NCBI RefSeq assembly: GCF_900115925.1
Contig: NZ_FOYF01000003.1
Coordinates: 186,001 to 250,000 of the forward strand
Reading direction: 5' to 3'
Length of the DNA: 64,000 bases
From: Bacillus sp. cl95
GTDB taxonomy: Bacteria; Bacillota; Bacilli; Bacillales; Cytobacillaceae
The notes beneath the pieces were generated by a model that did not search any database, had not been told where the DNA came from, and worked only from the letters and a program-made list of their open reading frames with translations. The position numbers and the translations under genes were made by a program. Positions within the stretch are counted from its first letter, which is position 1, and the number at the start of each line of letters is the position of its first letter. Positions 49,951 through 58,894 of the stretch are shown here, piece after piece.

Positions 49951-50919
49951 TTGAAAGTAGTGATCGGATTGGCAAAGGTACAAATAGGGGAGAAACTTAA
50001 TTTCGAAGTGAGAGATGGAGTGTCTTTGGAGGGGAATTTACTTAAACCAAAAGGGAACGGACCTTATCCACTCGTGGTTTTTGTGATGGGATCTGGCGGA
50101 GAAACTTATAAGATTGACTGGGAGCATGAGAACTTTTATTTATGCCGAACGATTGCCTCGGTGTGTGTTGCCAATGGTTTTGCATTTCTTTTAGTTGAAA
50201 AACGAGGGGTTGAGGGTTCAGGCGGAACTTGGATGAAACAAACGTTTGAAGGAAGGGCAGATGACATTTATGACGTTATTCAGTCCATGAAAACGAGAGA
50301 AGATATCATTTCAGACAAAATTAGTGTTGCCGGTCAAAGTCAGGGTGGCTGGATTGTGCAACTGCTTGCAGCCAAATATCCAAATGAAATTACTTCTGCT
50401 TTGAGTACTGCCGGTCCAGTATATAGTGTTATTGAACAAATAGTGGATAGCCAAACACTAATGTGGACAGGTAAAAATGTAAATCCAATACTGATAGGCA
50501 TAGGTGGTAAACTATTAACCTGCATTTTTAATATATATAAAAAGTTTTCCAGTTTGAAGAGAATGGGCTATCTGAGTTATATCATTGATTATGATGCACG
50601 TACCATCGTTCCTGAAATCAAGACTCCTATATTTATGATTTTCGCAGAAAATGATATTAGCGTACCATTGGAGAAAAATGAACCTCTAGCAAGAAAAATG
50701 TTATCAAACGTTCAGGTCCCGTATCAAATTAGGATTATCCCTAAGACGAATCATGGATTTGCCCTTTCAGAAAAATTTCAATCCTGGAGCGAAATCAAAA
50801 GTGCCCCTGCTCCAGCCTTCATTGAAACTTTAAACGAGTTTTGCACATGGACAAAATCACTTACAAACCAATACGTCGACTGTTCCATAAGTGATGAATT
50901 ATTTGTTAAAAAGGGATGA
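49951..50919 (+). CDS. Alpha/beta hydrolase
   Basis: A 322-residue serine hydrolase with nucleophile elbow GQSQGGW (near residues 129-135), an acid in FAENDISVP (near 233) and histidine in TNHGFALS (near 268). The nearby MGSGGETYKIDW loop can form the oxyanion hole. It resembles dienelactone hydrolase or acyl-peptide hydrolase-like esterases. The start is uncertain: TTG 49951 has a weak AGGA, and GTG 49960 is an alternative. There is no signal peptide. It is followed by a bidirectional terminator. Confidence 0.85.
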   Translation: MKVVIGLAKVQIGEKLNFEVRDGVSLEGNLLKPKGNGPYPLVVFVMGSGGETYKIDWEHENFYLCRTIASVCVANGFAFLLVEKRGVEGSGGTWMKQTFEGRADDIYDVIQSMKTREDIISDKISVAGQSQGGWIVQLLAAKYPNEITSALSTAGPVYSVIEQIVDSQTLMWTGKNVNPILIGIGGKLLTCIFNIYKKFSSLKRMGYLSYIIDYDARTIVPEIKTPIFMIFAENDISVPLEKNEPLARKMLSNVQVPYQIRIIPKTNHGFALSEKFQSWSEIKSAPAPAFIETLNEFCTWTKSLTNQYVDCSISDELFVKKG

Positions 50920-50955
50920 ATAGACCCTCTAGCAAAAGCTAGAGGGTCTATTTAT
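50919..50955. terminator. Bidirectional terminator between hydrolase and PH-domain gene
   Basis: TAGACCCTCTAGC (50921-50933) and GCTAGAGGGTCTA (50938-50950) form a perfect 13-bp stem with an AAAA loop and T-rich sequence on the plus strand. Confidence 0.88.
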
Positions 50956-51569
50956 TAATTATTAATATACTTATCGAATACAAAACCATAATCTTTAACG
51001 GTGTATTGATTTTTCGTCTGAACAAGCCAGTTGAAAGCGACTTTGTTGATTTCTTTGAACTGATCAACTAGTTGTGTCTCTTGACTGGATACTCTGCTTA
51101 AAGTTGTCGAGGCCATGTTTAGGCTTTGTTGGGCAAAGTCTAATGTAATTTCATTTTCAAAAGACATTTCTTGAATGCGGATCAGCGACTTGTATAGGTC
51201 TTTAAGTTCCTCGAGGTGCTTTTTATGTACATCGATGGAGAAAACTTCAGAACCTATTGTGAACTTTATTTCCACATCAAGATCGACTGTACCCGCCGTT
51301 TCTAATGTAACACCGGAAATTTTATTTGTGTAATAAGAATAACGACGAAGTGTGCGTTTTTTACTAACAGCACTCGTTCCATCAAGATGTAATAGAGCTT
51401 TATTTGTAAAGCAGTACTCATCGGTTTTAGATTTGATTAGAAAATATATTTTTTCCTGGTCTTCATGCATGATGTAATCGTCTGCATCCACCTTATCGTA
51501 ATCCTGCGGCTTTATTACAGCTCCTACATCACTTAATCCGAGTAAATCGGAAGCTACTTTTCCAAACAT
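50955..51569 (-). CDS. PH-domain protein, YvbH-like
   Basis: A 204-residue cytosolic protein with a bacterial PH domain (about 1-120, beginning MFGKVASDLLGLSDVGAVIK and containing EKIYFLIKSKTDEYCFTNKA) and an alpha-helical C-terminal oligomerisation region. It closely resembles B. subtilis YvbH. ATG 51569 follows GAGTGAGG at 8-nt spacing; the upstream in-frame ATG at 51590 lacks a site. Function unknown. Confidence 0.83.
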   Translation of the reverse strand: MFGKVASDLLGLSDVGAVIKPQDYDKVDADDYIMHEDQEKIYFLIKSKTDEYCFTNKALLHLDGTSAVSKKRTLRRYSYYTNKISGVTLETAGTVDLDVEIKFTIGSEVFSIDVHKKHLEELKDLYKSLIRIQEMSFENEITLDFAQQSLNMASTTLSRVSSQETQLVDQFKEINKVAFNWLVQTKNQYTVKDYGFVFDKYINN

Positions 51570-51695
51570 CGTATCAGCCTCACTCTCCATTTATTTTCAC
51601 GTTTTACTTTACGAATAAGATTCCCTAAAGTTTCATTTACTTTGAGTAATTTTTTTATTAATTGGAAGAATGAAGAAGAGGAGGGAAAATAACCT

Positions 51696-53228
51696 GTGTT
51701 CAAGAAACTACTCAACATGCTTACACCTAGAAATACACCCTATACAGAAGTGCCTTCCAACGAAATCATTGCTCTAAAAGAAAAAGAATTGAATGGTGAT
51801 ATTGAAGAAACACTGAAAACATTTCAAAAATTATATAGCATCCCTGACAACCGGGATGCCAAAATACGAGAGTTTGTAATACCAGCCATCAATAAAAAAG
51901 CTGCTGTGTTATTCATCAGTACCATATCAGATACAAAAGACATGGAAGAAAGGGTAATCAAGCCGCTTCTTCTGAATACCGATTCCTCAATTGAAATGAA
52001 TCAAGTGATTCAATCTCAAACGCTGAGTGAATTAAAGTTCATCAAAGATGTTTTAACAGAAGTAAACAGAGGTAACACGGTACTTTTTCTAGAAGACAAA
52101 GCTGTTGCTTATGTAATGGATACAGCTGACTTCCAAGCGCGCTCCATCGGTGTAGCTGAAGATGAAGTGATTCTAAAAGGACCTAAAGAGTCCTTTATTG
52201 AGAAGGCAGCAGTCAATATTTCTCTAATCAGAAAGAAAATCCGCAATGAAAATTTAGTGGTCGAATCGATTACCGTTTCGAAGAGATCTCACAATGATGT
52301 CTTTATCGTTTATATCAAAGATTTAGTAAATGATGAATTGCTGAAAGATGTGAAGAAACGCCTAAGTGAAATCGATGCAGACGCTATTCAAAATATTAGC
52401 TTGCTAGAACAATACATTGAAGATCGAAAATATTCGCTTTTCCCAACACTTTTATATACAGAACGTCCAGATCGAGCAACCTCATTTCTAGAGGACGGTC
52501 ACATTGTTCTGCTAATGGATAACGCACCGTCATCACTTGTTTTACCAGCAACTTTCTGGTCATTTTTTCATACCTCAGAAGAACATTATTTGCGTTTTCC
52601 TTACGGAAATGCCACGAGGGCACTGAGATTGGCCGCTTTATGTATCGCATTGTTCACTTCATCCATCTATATTTCCATTACGAATTACCATGCTGAAATG
52701 ATTCCGCCAGACTTATTATTGGCGATTTCTTCGACTCGAGAAAAGGTTCCATTTCCTGTGTTTATTGAAATTCTCATGATGGAATTTGCCTTCGAGTTAA
52801 TTCGTGAAGCCGGACTTCGAGTACCAAGTCCGATTGGTCCCACAATTGGTATTGTTGGAGCTTTGATTCTTGGACAGGCAGCGGTGCAGGCGAACATTAT
52901 CAGTCCAATCGTGATTATCGTAGTTGCATTAGGTGGTTTAAGTTCTTTTTCAGTGAGCGATATTAGCATGAACTATGCCGCAAGATTAACCAAATTCATG
53001 TTCATTTTTTCAGCAGGCATGTTCGGAATTTACGGAATGACAGCGATGTTTATCGTCGGAGTGTTTTATCTTGTTTCAATCAAATCATTTGGTGTGCCCT
53101 ATCTTGCCCCTAAATCGCCGGGGTTCATTTCTTCAGGAGACACGATTTTCAGAAAATTAATAACAAGTGAACGATTGCGGCCTGGTTATTTAAAGCCTAA
53201 GGACATTGTGAAAAAAGGCAGAGGATAA
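51696..53228 (+). CDS. Spore germinant receptor GerA-family subunit
   Basis: The A subunit of a nutrient germinant receptor in the inner membrane of the spore. The 510-residue protein has an N-terminal cytosolic domain of about 240 residues, the conserved PDRATSFLEDGHIVLLMDNAPS block and about five or six membrane segments between 295 and 480. The start GTG 51696 lies after AGGAGGG. It is expressed with the B, C and small fourth gene, presumably in the forespore under SigG, although no perfect SigG promoter is seen. The germinant cannot be predicted from sequence. Confidence 0.93.
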   Translation: MFKKLLNMLTPRNTPYTEVPSNEIIALKEKELNGDIEETLKTFQKLYSIPDNRDAKIREFVIPAINKKAAVLFISTISDTKDMEERVIKPLLLNTDSSIEMNQVIQSQTLSELKFIKDVLTEVNRGNTVLFLEDKAVAYVMDTADFQARSIGVAEDEVILKGPKESFIEKAAVNISLIRKKIRNENLVVESITVSKRSHNDVFIVYIKDLVNDELLKDVKKRLSEIDADAIQNISLLEQYIEDRKYSLFPTLLYTERPDRATSFLEDGHIVLLMDNAPSSLVLPATFWSFFHTSEEHYLRFPYGNATRALRLAALCIALFTSSIYISITNYHAEMIPPDLLLAISSTREKVPFPVFIEILMMEFAFELIREAGLRVPSPIGPTIGIVGALILGQAAVQANIISPIVIIVVALGGLSSFSVSDISMNYAARLTKFMFIFSAGMFGIYGMTAMFIVGVFYLVSIKSFGVPYLAPKSPGFISSGDTIFRKLITSERLRPGYLKPKDIVKKGRG

Positions 53229-53232
53229 AAAT

Positions 53233-54345
53233 ATGGAACAGAATCAAGCGACAATTTCAACTAGACAATTTGTGGCGATGGGAATGCTAATGATTGGGGC
53301 GAAATTATCTGATGACACTCCGACCATTATTTTTGATCGTGTGGAAAATGCAGCCTGGATGGTTCCATTTCTCACAGGTGTCATTTCAATTATCCCCATT
53401 TACTTTCTATTAAAAGTAATGAGTATTTTCCCTGGAAAGAACTTACATGATATACATTTGCAATTGTTCGGTCGTTTTTTTGGATTTTTTCTGTCTTTTG
53501 GTCTTTGGGTGATAGGTTCTTCCGCCATTGTCTTTGATTCAAGAAGTTATGCGGACATTATAGGCACCATGTATTTTACGAAAACACCGACGATCGTAAT
53601 CTATTCTATTTTGATGATAGTTTGTGTATACGGTGCAAAGAAGGGGATAGGTAATATAGCGTCCGTATCGTGGTTACTTCTCTTTTATGTAAAATTACTA
53701 TTGTTCATTGCATTCATGCTTACGATTAAAGAAGGAACTTTTAATAATATTTTTCCTATTTGGGGTCCAGGTAAGTGGGAGATTGTAAAGGAAAGTGGAC
53801 TCAAGATATCAATTTTCGCAGATTTATTCTTTCTAGCTTTGATTGCACCATATGTAAAATCCATTAAAGCTTATAAAAAAGGGACTTGGATTACTCTTGG
53901 CTTTCTCGTCTTCGAGTTAAGCCTATCCTTTCTTCTATATTTACTCATGTTTGATTATATCCCTGTTCAAATGCTCAATTATCCTTTTCACGAAACGATT
54001 AGATATATTTCAATTGGAAAATTCTTAACGAACATTGAAACATTATTTTTCCCGATATGGTTGATCGCCACATTTGTACGATTTGCCGCCTACTTATATT
54101 TAAGTGCCATCCTATTTGGCGGTATCTTTAAAATTCAGAAGTTTGAATTATTGATTCCAACTTTAGCTACGCTCTTTCTTTTACTCGGCTTATTACCAAG
54201 TTCACCAACATTCACAACTTTTGTTATTCGGGACAAGCTTCTTAATATCATTAGTCCTATGTTTTTTTCCTTACCAATCCTCTTATGGCTGACTGCAAAA
54301 TTAAAAGGAGAATTCAAACGTGACCAATCTACGAACACTTCTTAG
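53233..54345 (+). CDS. Spore germinant receptor GerB-family subunit
   Basis: The membrane B subunit, 370 residues with about ten membrane segments, of the amino acid/polyamine/organocation (APC) transporter fold. It begins ISTRQFVAMGMLMIGAKLSD, typical of GerB proteins, and is thought to hold the germinant site. AGAGG lies 8 nt before the ATG. The 3' end overlaps the gerC-type gene by 26 nt. Confidence 0.92.
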   Translation: MEQNQATISTRQFVAMGMLMIGAKLSDDTPTIIFDRVENAAWMVPFLTGVISIIPIYFLLKVMSIFPGKNLHDIHLQLFGRFFGFFLSFGLWVIGSSAIVFDSRSYADIIGTMYFTKTPTIVIYSILMIVCVYGAKKGIGNIASVSWLLLFYVKLLLFIAFMLTIKEGTFNNIFPIWGPGKWEIVKESGLKISIFADLFFLALIAPYVKSIKAYKKGTWITLGFLVFELSLSFLLYLLMFDYIPVQMLNYPFHETIRYISIGKFLTNIETLFFPIWLIATFVRFAAYLYLSAILFGGIFKIQKFELLIPTLATLFLLLGLLPSSPTFTTFVIRDKLLNIISPMFFSLPILLWLTAKLKGEFKRDQSTNTS

Positions 54346-55570
54346 CATCTTAATATTGTTTACTATCTTGTTTTCCTTAACGGGATGCTGGGACAAAACG
54401 GAAGTGGAAGAGAGAGCCTACGTCATAGGAATCGGCATGGATAAATCAAAAATAAAAGATATGTTGGAAATTACCTTTCTCATTGCTAATCCGGAAGTGG
54501 GTTCACAGCAAGGTGGAGGTTCATCCAATGAGCCTCCACAGGAAGTCATTACGATTACAGCCAATGACTTAATAACAGCAAGAAATTCGGCTAATGCCTT
54601 GGTGGCAAGGGCTATCACTTACGACTTGATGAGAATTATCGTCGTTTCTGAAGAATTTGCAAAAGATAAAGATTTTATTAGATGGATTTATGATGCAGCA
54701 AAGGACAGAGAGATTCGAAGGGATGTCCACCTTGCTGTTTCAAAAGAGAAAGCAAGTCTATATTTTAAGAACAATAAACCCAAAATGGAAACGCGACCAC
54801 ACAAATATTTTCAATTCATGACTAATCGGGGGATTGAAGCGGGTCTGATTCCTGATTCTGATTTACAGCGTTTCTTTAAGATATCTGAAATAGATGCCGA
54901 TTTATATTTAGCTATGTATACAACTACAACTAAGGAATATAAGTCTAGCGGTAATGAAGATGAATTTCTTGCCGGACAAATAGATACAAAAGGCAGTACG
55001 AATCAAACCCAATTTATGGGGTCTGCGATTTTTAAAGAAGGAAGGATGATTGGTAAACTAAATGGCGAGGACACGAGAATGGCTCTGATTATTGACGAAA
55101 CAGCTGATATTTCCGATGTTTTGACTACTTATCCAGACCCATTCAATGAGAGGTTTCGCATAGCTGCCAGAGTTATCAAGACGCAACCTAACCGATTTGA
55201 CATGAAAATTGTTAAAGGGAAGTTGAAGATCAATATTCACATTCCTTTATATGTTGATATTTTGTCCGATCCGAGCATGGTCAACTACGCTAAAGATGAA
55301 AAAAAGAAAAAAATATTGCGTAAGCACTTAGAAAAGGAAATAAGCAATAAAATGGAGGGATTTATCGTAAAGACACAACAAAAGTATAAAGGATCACCGT
55401 TTATGATTTCTCAATACTCTAGGAAACTGTTTAAGACACTGGAAGAATATAAAAAATTTGACTGGATGAAATCCTATCCCGATGCAGACGTCAATGTAAA
55501 GGTTACCGTAGAATTTAGTGAATTTGGGAAACAAACAAGAGTGCCAAGTTTGAAGCAAATGAGGGATTAA
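54320..55570 (+). CDS. Spore germinant receptor GerC-family lipoprotein
   Basis: A 416-residue lipoprotein with lipobox FSLTGC (lipidated cysteine near 21), then the family start WDKTEVEERAYVIGIGMD. The three-domain Ger(x)C fold is complete, ending VKVTVEFSEFGKQ. GTG 54320 follows AAAGGAG. It should be lipidated by Lgt and anchored on the outer face of the spore inner membrane. Confidence 0.93.
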   Translation: MTNLRTLLSILILFTILFSLTGCWDKTEVEERAYVIGIGMDKSKIKDMLEITFLIANPEVGSQQGGGSSNEPPQEVITITANDLITARNSANALVARAITYDLMRIIVVSEEFAKDKDFIRWIYDAAKDREIRRDVHLAVSKEKASLYFKNNKPKMETRPHKYFQFMTNRGIEAGLIPDSDLQRFFKISEIDADLYLAMYTTTTKEYKSSGNEDEFLAGQIDTKGSTNQTQFMGSAIFKEGRMIGKLNGEDTRMALIIDETADISDVLTTYPDPFNERFRIAARVIKTQPNRFDMKIVKGKLKINIHIPLYVDILSDPSMVNYAKDEKKKKILRKHLEKEISNKMEGFIVKTQQKYKGSPFMISQYSRKLFKTLEEYKKFDWMKSYPDADVNVKVTVEFSEFGKQTRVPSLKQMRD

Positions 55571-55571
55571 T

Positions 55572-55730
55572 GTGAATATTCTCTTCGGTTTTATCTTTCT
55601 TTGTGTATTTCTATATACCGTTGGATTTTCGTGGACATTATGGAAAGAGAAAAATAAACTCGGTGCATTCGCCGTCTTTGTTTTATCTGCTGTGATTGTC
55701 ACATTGCCATTTATCACGATATTCGAGTGA
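55572..55730 (+). CDS. Small two-helix membrane protein, possible germinant receptor D subunit
   Basis: A 52-residue ORF starting GTG 55572 right after the gerC-type stop, with GAGGG 6 nt upstream. It has two hydrophobic helices (about 2-19 and 30-50) separated by a basic turn KEKNK. Some Bacillus gerA-type operons carry a fourth gene for such a two-helix protein that modulates receptor function. Position, coupling and topology all fit. Sequence similarity could not be tested. Confidence 0.65.
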   Translation: MNILFGFIFLCVFLYTVGFSWTLWKEKNKLGAFAVFVLSAVIVTLPFITIFE

Positions 55731-55823
55731 GATTTTTTGAAAATTCCCACTTAAATGCTATTTCCTTTTTTCTCGTTACATTTATATCATTATATGGTAT
55801 GGTTAGTGAAGAAAATTGAATGA

Positions 55824-55857
55824 AGAGGTTATAGCAAAACCCTCTATAAAAAACTAA
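55824..55857 (+). ncRNA. PreQ1-I riboswitch
   Basis: AGAGG (55824-55828) pairs with CCTCT (55841-55845); the loop holds TTATAGCAAAA and the A-rich tail ATAAAAAACTAAGG completes the pseudoknot class I motif. It lies before queC and a terminator, so the prequeuosine precursor preQ1 should repress queC-queD-queE. Confidence 0.95.
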
Positions 55858-55868
55858 GGTAATCGATT

Positions 55869-55904
55869 ACGGCTATATCCTTAGGATATGGCCGTTTATA
55901 TTTT
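55869..55904 (+). terminator. PreQ1 riboswitch terminator
   Basis: ACGGCTATATCC (55869-55880) pairs with GGATATGGCCGT (55884-55895), followed by a T-rich tail. Confidence 0.88.
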
Positions 55905-55924
55905 ACCTGGTCAGGAGAAATAGT

Positions 55925-56578
55925 ATGAAAAATGAAAAAGCAATAGTCGTATTTAGCGGTGGACAGGACAGCACTACTTGTCTTTTTTGGGCGCTTAAAG
56001 AGTTCAAAGAGGTAGAAGCTGTTACTTTCAATTATAACCAAAGGCATAAACTTGAAATAGATGTGGCAGAAAATATTGCCCATGAATTGGGTGTTAAACA
56101 TACTGTCTTAGATATGAGTTTATTGAATCAATTAGCTCCCAATGCTTTAACCAGAGACGACATCGATATTACACACGAAGAAGGAGAGCTTCCATCAACT
56201 TTTGTACCCGGACGTAATTTGGTGTTCCTTTCTTTTGCAGCAATCATGGCAAAACAAATTGGTGCACGCCACATTATCACAGGCGTTTGTGAAACAGACT
56301 TCAGCGGCTACCCGGATTGTCGAGACGTATTTGTTAAATCTTTAAACGTTACTTTGAATCTTTCCATGGATGAGCAGTTTGTCATTCACACCCCACTCAT
56401 GTGGCTTGATAAGGCTCAGACTTGGGAACTCGCAGATCAATTAAATGCCTTGGACTTTGTCCGCTACAAAACTCTTACATGTTACAACGGCGTCATTGCT
56501 GATGGCTGTGGAACATGTCCGGCATGTATTTTGCGTAAAAATGGTTTGGAACAATATCTTGCAGGAAAGGAAGCGTAA
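55925..56578 (+). CDS. queC: 7-cyano-7-deazaguanine synthase QueC
   Basis: Converts 7-carboxy-7-deazaguanine to preQ0 with ATP and ammonia. The 217-residue PP-loop ATPase has SGGQDSTTC (near residue 10) and the zinc site C...CGTCPAC (near 188-199). TCAGGAG precedes the ATG. It is the first gene of the queuosine precursor operon, under the preQ1 riboswitch, and is followed within 4 nt by queD. Confidence 0.96.
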   Translation: MKNEKAIVVFSGGQDSTTCLFWALKEFKEVEAVTFNYNQRHKLEIDVAENIAHELGVKHTVLDMSLLNQLAPNALTRDDIDITHEEGELPSTFVPGRNLVFLSFAAIMAKQIGARHIITGVCETDFSGYPDCRDVFVKSLNVTLNLSMDEQFVIHTPLMWLDKAQTWELADQLNALDFVRYKTLTCYNGVIADGCGTCPACILRKNGLEQYLAGKEA

Positions 56579-56581
56579 CCA

Positions 56582-57064
56582 GTGTACGGATTTAAGATTG
56601 TAGAGAACCTGCAAAAAATTGACCAAGATATTAATCGTAATCAGCTAAAATATCATCATAAACGTGTATTGGTAAGCAAGGAATTCACTTTTGATGCTGC
56701 CCATCATTTGCATTGCTATGAAGGCAAATGCAAGAACCTTCATGGACACACGTACACCGTTATATTCGGGATTAGTGGGTTTGTGGATGAAACTGGACTC
56801 ATGATGGATTTCGGTGACATTAAAGACATCTGGAAAAACGAAATTGAAATTCATTTGGATCATCGTTACCTGAATGAAACACTTCCTCCAATGAACACAA
56901 CCGCTGAAAACATGGTTGTTTGGATATATGAAAAAATGCATGAAGCACTAAATAAGGAAGATCGAAAGCAACAATACGACGGTGCAAGGGTTGAATTTGT
57001 ACGATTATTCGAGACTCCAACAAGCTATGCTGAAGCTAGAAGGGAATGGATGGAGATTGAGTAA
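56582..57064 (+). CDS. queD: 6-carboxytetrahydropterin synthase QueD
   Basis: Converts dihydroneopterin triphosphate to 6-carboxy-5,6,7,8-tetrahydropterin. The 160-residue protein has zinc-binding histidines in FDAAHHLHC and LHGHTYTV, catalytic Cys in GKCKNLHG and the downstream HLDHRYLN. GTG 56582 follows AAGGAAG. It overlaps queE by 8 nt if TTG is used there. Confidence 0.93.
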   Translation: MYGFKIVENLQKIDQDINRNQLKYHHKRVLVSKEFTFDAAHHLHCYEGKCKNLHGHTYTVIFGISGFVDETGLMMDFGDIKDIWKNEIEIHLDHRYLNETLPPMNTTAENMVVWIYEKMHEALNKEDRKQQYDGARVEFVRLFETPTSYAEARREWMEIE

Positions 57065-57782
57065 GATACCAGTATTAGAAATTTTCGGTCCAACTATTCA
57101 AGGTGAGGGAATGGTGATTGGCCAGAAAACGATGTTTGTACGAACTGCAGGCTGTGATTACTCGTGTTCATGGTGTGATTCTGCCTTTACTTGGGACGGT
57201 TCTGCGAAAGACGAAATTGTACAAATGACTGCCGAGGAAATTTGGGCAGGTTTGCAAGAATTAGCTGCGGGTAACTTTTCGCACGTTACCATTTCAGGGG
57301 GAAATCCTGCGTTACTGAAAAATCTTGCTGAATTTATCCAACTTTTAAAATCACAAAATGTGAAATGTGCGCTTGAAACACAAGGTAGCAAGTGGCAGGA
57401 TTGGTTCGAAAACATTGATGATTTAACACTTTCCCCAAAACCGCCTAGTTCGAACATGGTCACGGACTTTGCTATCCTTGATGATATTGTTACTCGCTTA
57501 ACAGAGATGAATCACCCTAACGCTAGTATTAAAATTGTCATTTTTGATGAAATTGATTTGCAATATGCAAAAAATGTTCATCAACGTTACCCTCAAATGC
57601 CACTTATTTTACAAGTAGGGAATGGTGACGCTGTTACAGCAGAAACGAACTCATTGGCTACGAATCTATTAATCAAATTTGAAGAGTTGATCGATAAAGT
57701 AATGGCTGATCCTGATTTCCAACAAGTTAGGGTGTTACCTCAGTTGCATACATTGATTTGGGGTAATAAAAGAGGCGTCTAA
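57057..57782 (+). CDS. queE: 7-carboxy-7-deazaguanine synthase QueE
   Basis: A radical SAM enzyme that contracts carboxytetrahydropterin to 7-carboxy-7-deazaguanine. The 241-residue protein begins MSKIPVLEIFGPTIQGEG and has CDYSCSWC (CxxxCxxC variant, near 31-38) and a GGNPAL SAM-binding motif. TTG 57057 is the best start because the protein then has family length; the frame upstream overlaps queD and lacks conservation. Its ribosome binding site is poor, so translation is probably coupled to queD. Confidence 0.93.
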   Translation: MSKIPVLEIFGPTIQGEGMVIGQKTMFVRTAGCDYSCSWCDSAFTWDGSAKDEIVQMTAEEIWAGLQELAAGNFSHVTISGGNPALLKNLAEFIQLLKSQNVKCALETQGSKWQDWFENIDDLTLSPKPPSSNMVTDFAILDDIVTRLTEMNHPNASIKIVIFDEIDLQYAKNVHQRYPQMPLILQVGNGDAVTAETNSLATNLLIKFEELIDKVMADPDFQQVRVLPQLHTLIWGNKRGV

Positions 57783-57881
57783 GATCAAATGATTTTTGAA
57801 CGACCCCCAGAACCATTTGGTGCCATGCGAATCCTTTAGTAAAGCTTTCCTCTTACTTGGAAAGGTGAACGGAGGTATGTG

Positions 57882-58016
57882 ATGAATCAGATGGATGGTT
57901 TTCAAGACATTGATCATTTATTGGATTGCACGCGTGATCTCGCTGAGGATGCACCGCTTTATTTGAATCCAGTGATACAAATCGATTTTTTACTTGATCA
58001 TAAAATAGAATTATAG
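57882..58016 (+). CDS. Small acidic protein, unknown
   Basis: A 44-residue ORF starting MNQMDGFQDIDHLLD and ending FLLDHKIEL. GGAGG lies 6 nt before the ATG and a terminator follows 20 nt after the stop. It is acidic, with one cysteine. It may be read from the que operon or its own promoter. No family is recognised. Confidence 0.5.
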   Translation: MNQMDGFQDIDHLLDCTRDLAEDAPLYLNPVIQIDFLLDHKIEL

Positions 58017-58035
58017 AAAAACTTGGAAATATAGG

Positions 58036-58093
58036 CCTCTACTAGTAGACAGTTGCGTTTTTAACGTATACAGTTTATTAGTAGAGGTTTTTT
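58036..58093 (+). terminator. Terminator after the 44-residue ORF
   Basis: CCTCTACTA (58036-58044) pairs with TAGTAGAGG (58079-58087), followed by six T residues; the loop is long and has a second, weaker hairpin. Confidence 0.8.
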
Positions 58094-58137
58094 CATGTAG
58101 AAAAAAAATTTTAGGTAAAAGTGAAAACTTTTCCCAT

Positions 58138-58163
58138 GTTAAGTCGTCTTTAATATTGGGTAT
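58138..58163 (+). promoter_or_regulatory. SigB-like promoter candidate for the PAP2 gene
   Basis: GTTAAG (58138-58143), 14-bp spacer, GGGTAT (58158-58163). The -10 is perfect and the -35 matches 4 of 6 of GTTTAA. TATAAT overlaps at 58163-58168, but no SigA -35 lies 17 bp before it. Confidence 0.45.
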
Positions 58164-58197
58164 ATAATACTATTATTTATTAGGGGGAGGAGCAAGA

Positions 58198-58842
58198 ATG
58201 AGAGAGAGAGTTAGAAATGCTCCTTATTTATTATTTCTGCTTATCATGCCAGTATTGGGATACTTGTATCAACTTTTAAATATTCACTCACGAAACGCAG
58301 TAACCGTATCTACTGGACTTGATTCTGGGATTCCTTTTGTACCGTTGTTTATTTTGCCTTATATTTTTTGGTATGTTTTTATCTTTGGATATCTCGTCTA
58401 TTTTTGTTTTAAAGACAAGAACGTATATCTAAAAACACTCACTACGATTGTCGTGGGGGAACTCGTTTGCTTTGTGATTTATTTTTCCTTCCAGACGACT
58501 GTTCCAAGGCCGCAACTTCAAGGTGACAGCATTTTTATTGATCTTGTTGCATTAATTTATGCTAATGATCAACCCTATAACTGTTTTCCGAGCATTCATG
58601 TGTTGACCACTTTCGCCATCATGATGGGCAGTCTTCATATTAAACGTAAGCATGTCTTCCATAAACTGTTTATACCCGTTATGGGCTCCTCGATCATCAT
58701 TTCTACCTTGTTTGTGAAGCAACACTATTTATTAGATATGATTGGATCAATGTTTCTCGTTTCATTCTTATATGGAGTTATTTTTGAAGTGTATCAGTTG
58801 CAGTGGGGGCAAAAATCTGAATCTATCATACTCAAAAAATAA
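58198..58842 (+). CDS. PAP2-family membrane phosphatase or phosphotransferase
   Basis: A 214-residue membrane protein with about six helices and a PAP2 active site: KDKN-type motif 1 is weak, but CFPSIHV (near residues 129-135) and VKQHYLLDMIGS (near 173-184) are clear, as in the AUR1/Ipt1 branch of inositolphosphotransferases. GGGGGAGG precedes the ATG. The substrate may be a polyprenyl or phosphatidyl phosphate. A terminator separates it from the glycerate kinase gene. Confidence 0.82.
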   Translation: MRERVRNAPYLLFLLIMPVLGYLYQLLNIHSRNAVTVSTGLDSGIPFVPLFILPYIFWYVFIFGYLVYFCFKDKNVYLKTLTTIVVGELVCFVIYFSFQTTVPRPQLQGDSIFIDLVALIYANDQPYNCFPSIHVLTTFAIMMGSLHIKRKHVFHKLFIPVMGSSIIISTLFVKQHYLLDMIGSMFLVSFLYGVIFEVYQLQWGQKSESIILKK

Positions 58843-58846
58843 GCAT

Positions 58847-58872
58847 AGCCCATCCTTGATGGGCTTTATTTT
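58847..58872 (+). terminator. Terminator after the PAP2 gene
   Basis: AGCCCATC (58847-58854) pairs with GATGGGCT (58858-58865), followed by TTATTTTG. Confidence 0.8.
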
Positions 58873-58894
58873 GTATCAAGAGAGGAGTTTTAAG

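Noticed and set aside
51600-51660. SigG promoter for the germinant receptor operon
   Set aside because: GAATA is followed about 16 bp later by CATTTAC, which does not match the -10 consensus CATNNTA. A start site there is possible but unsupported.
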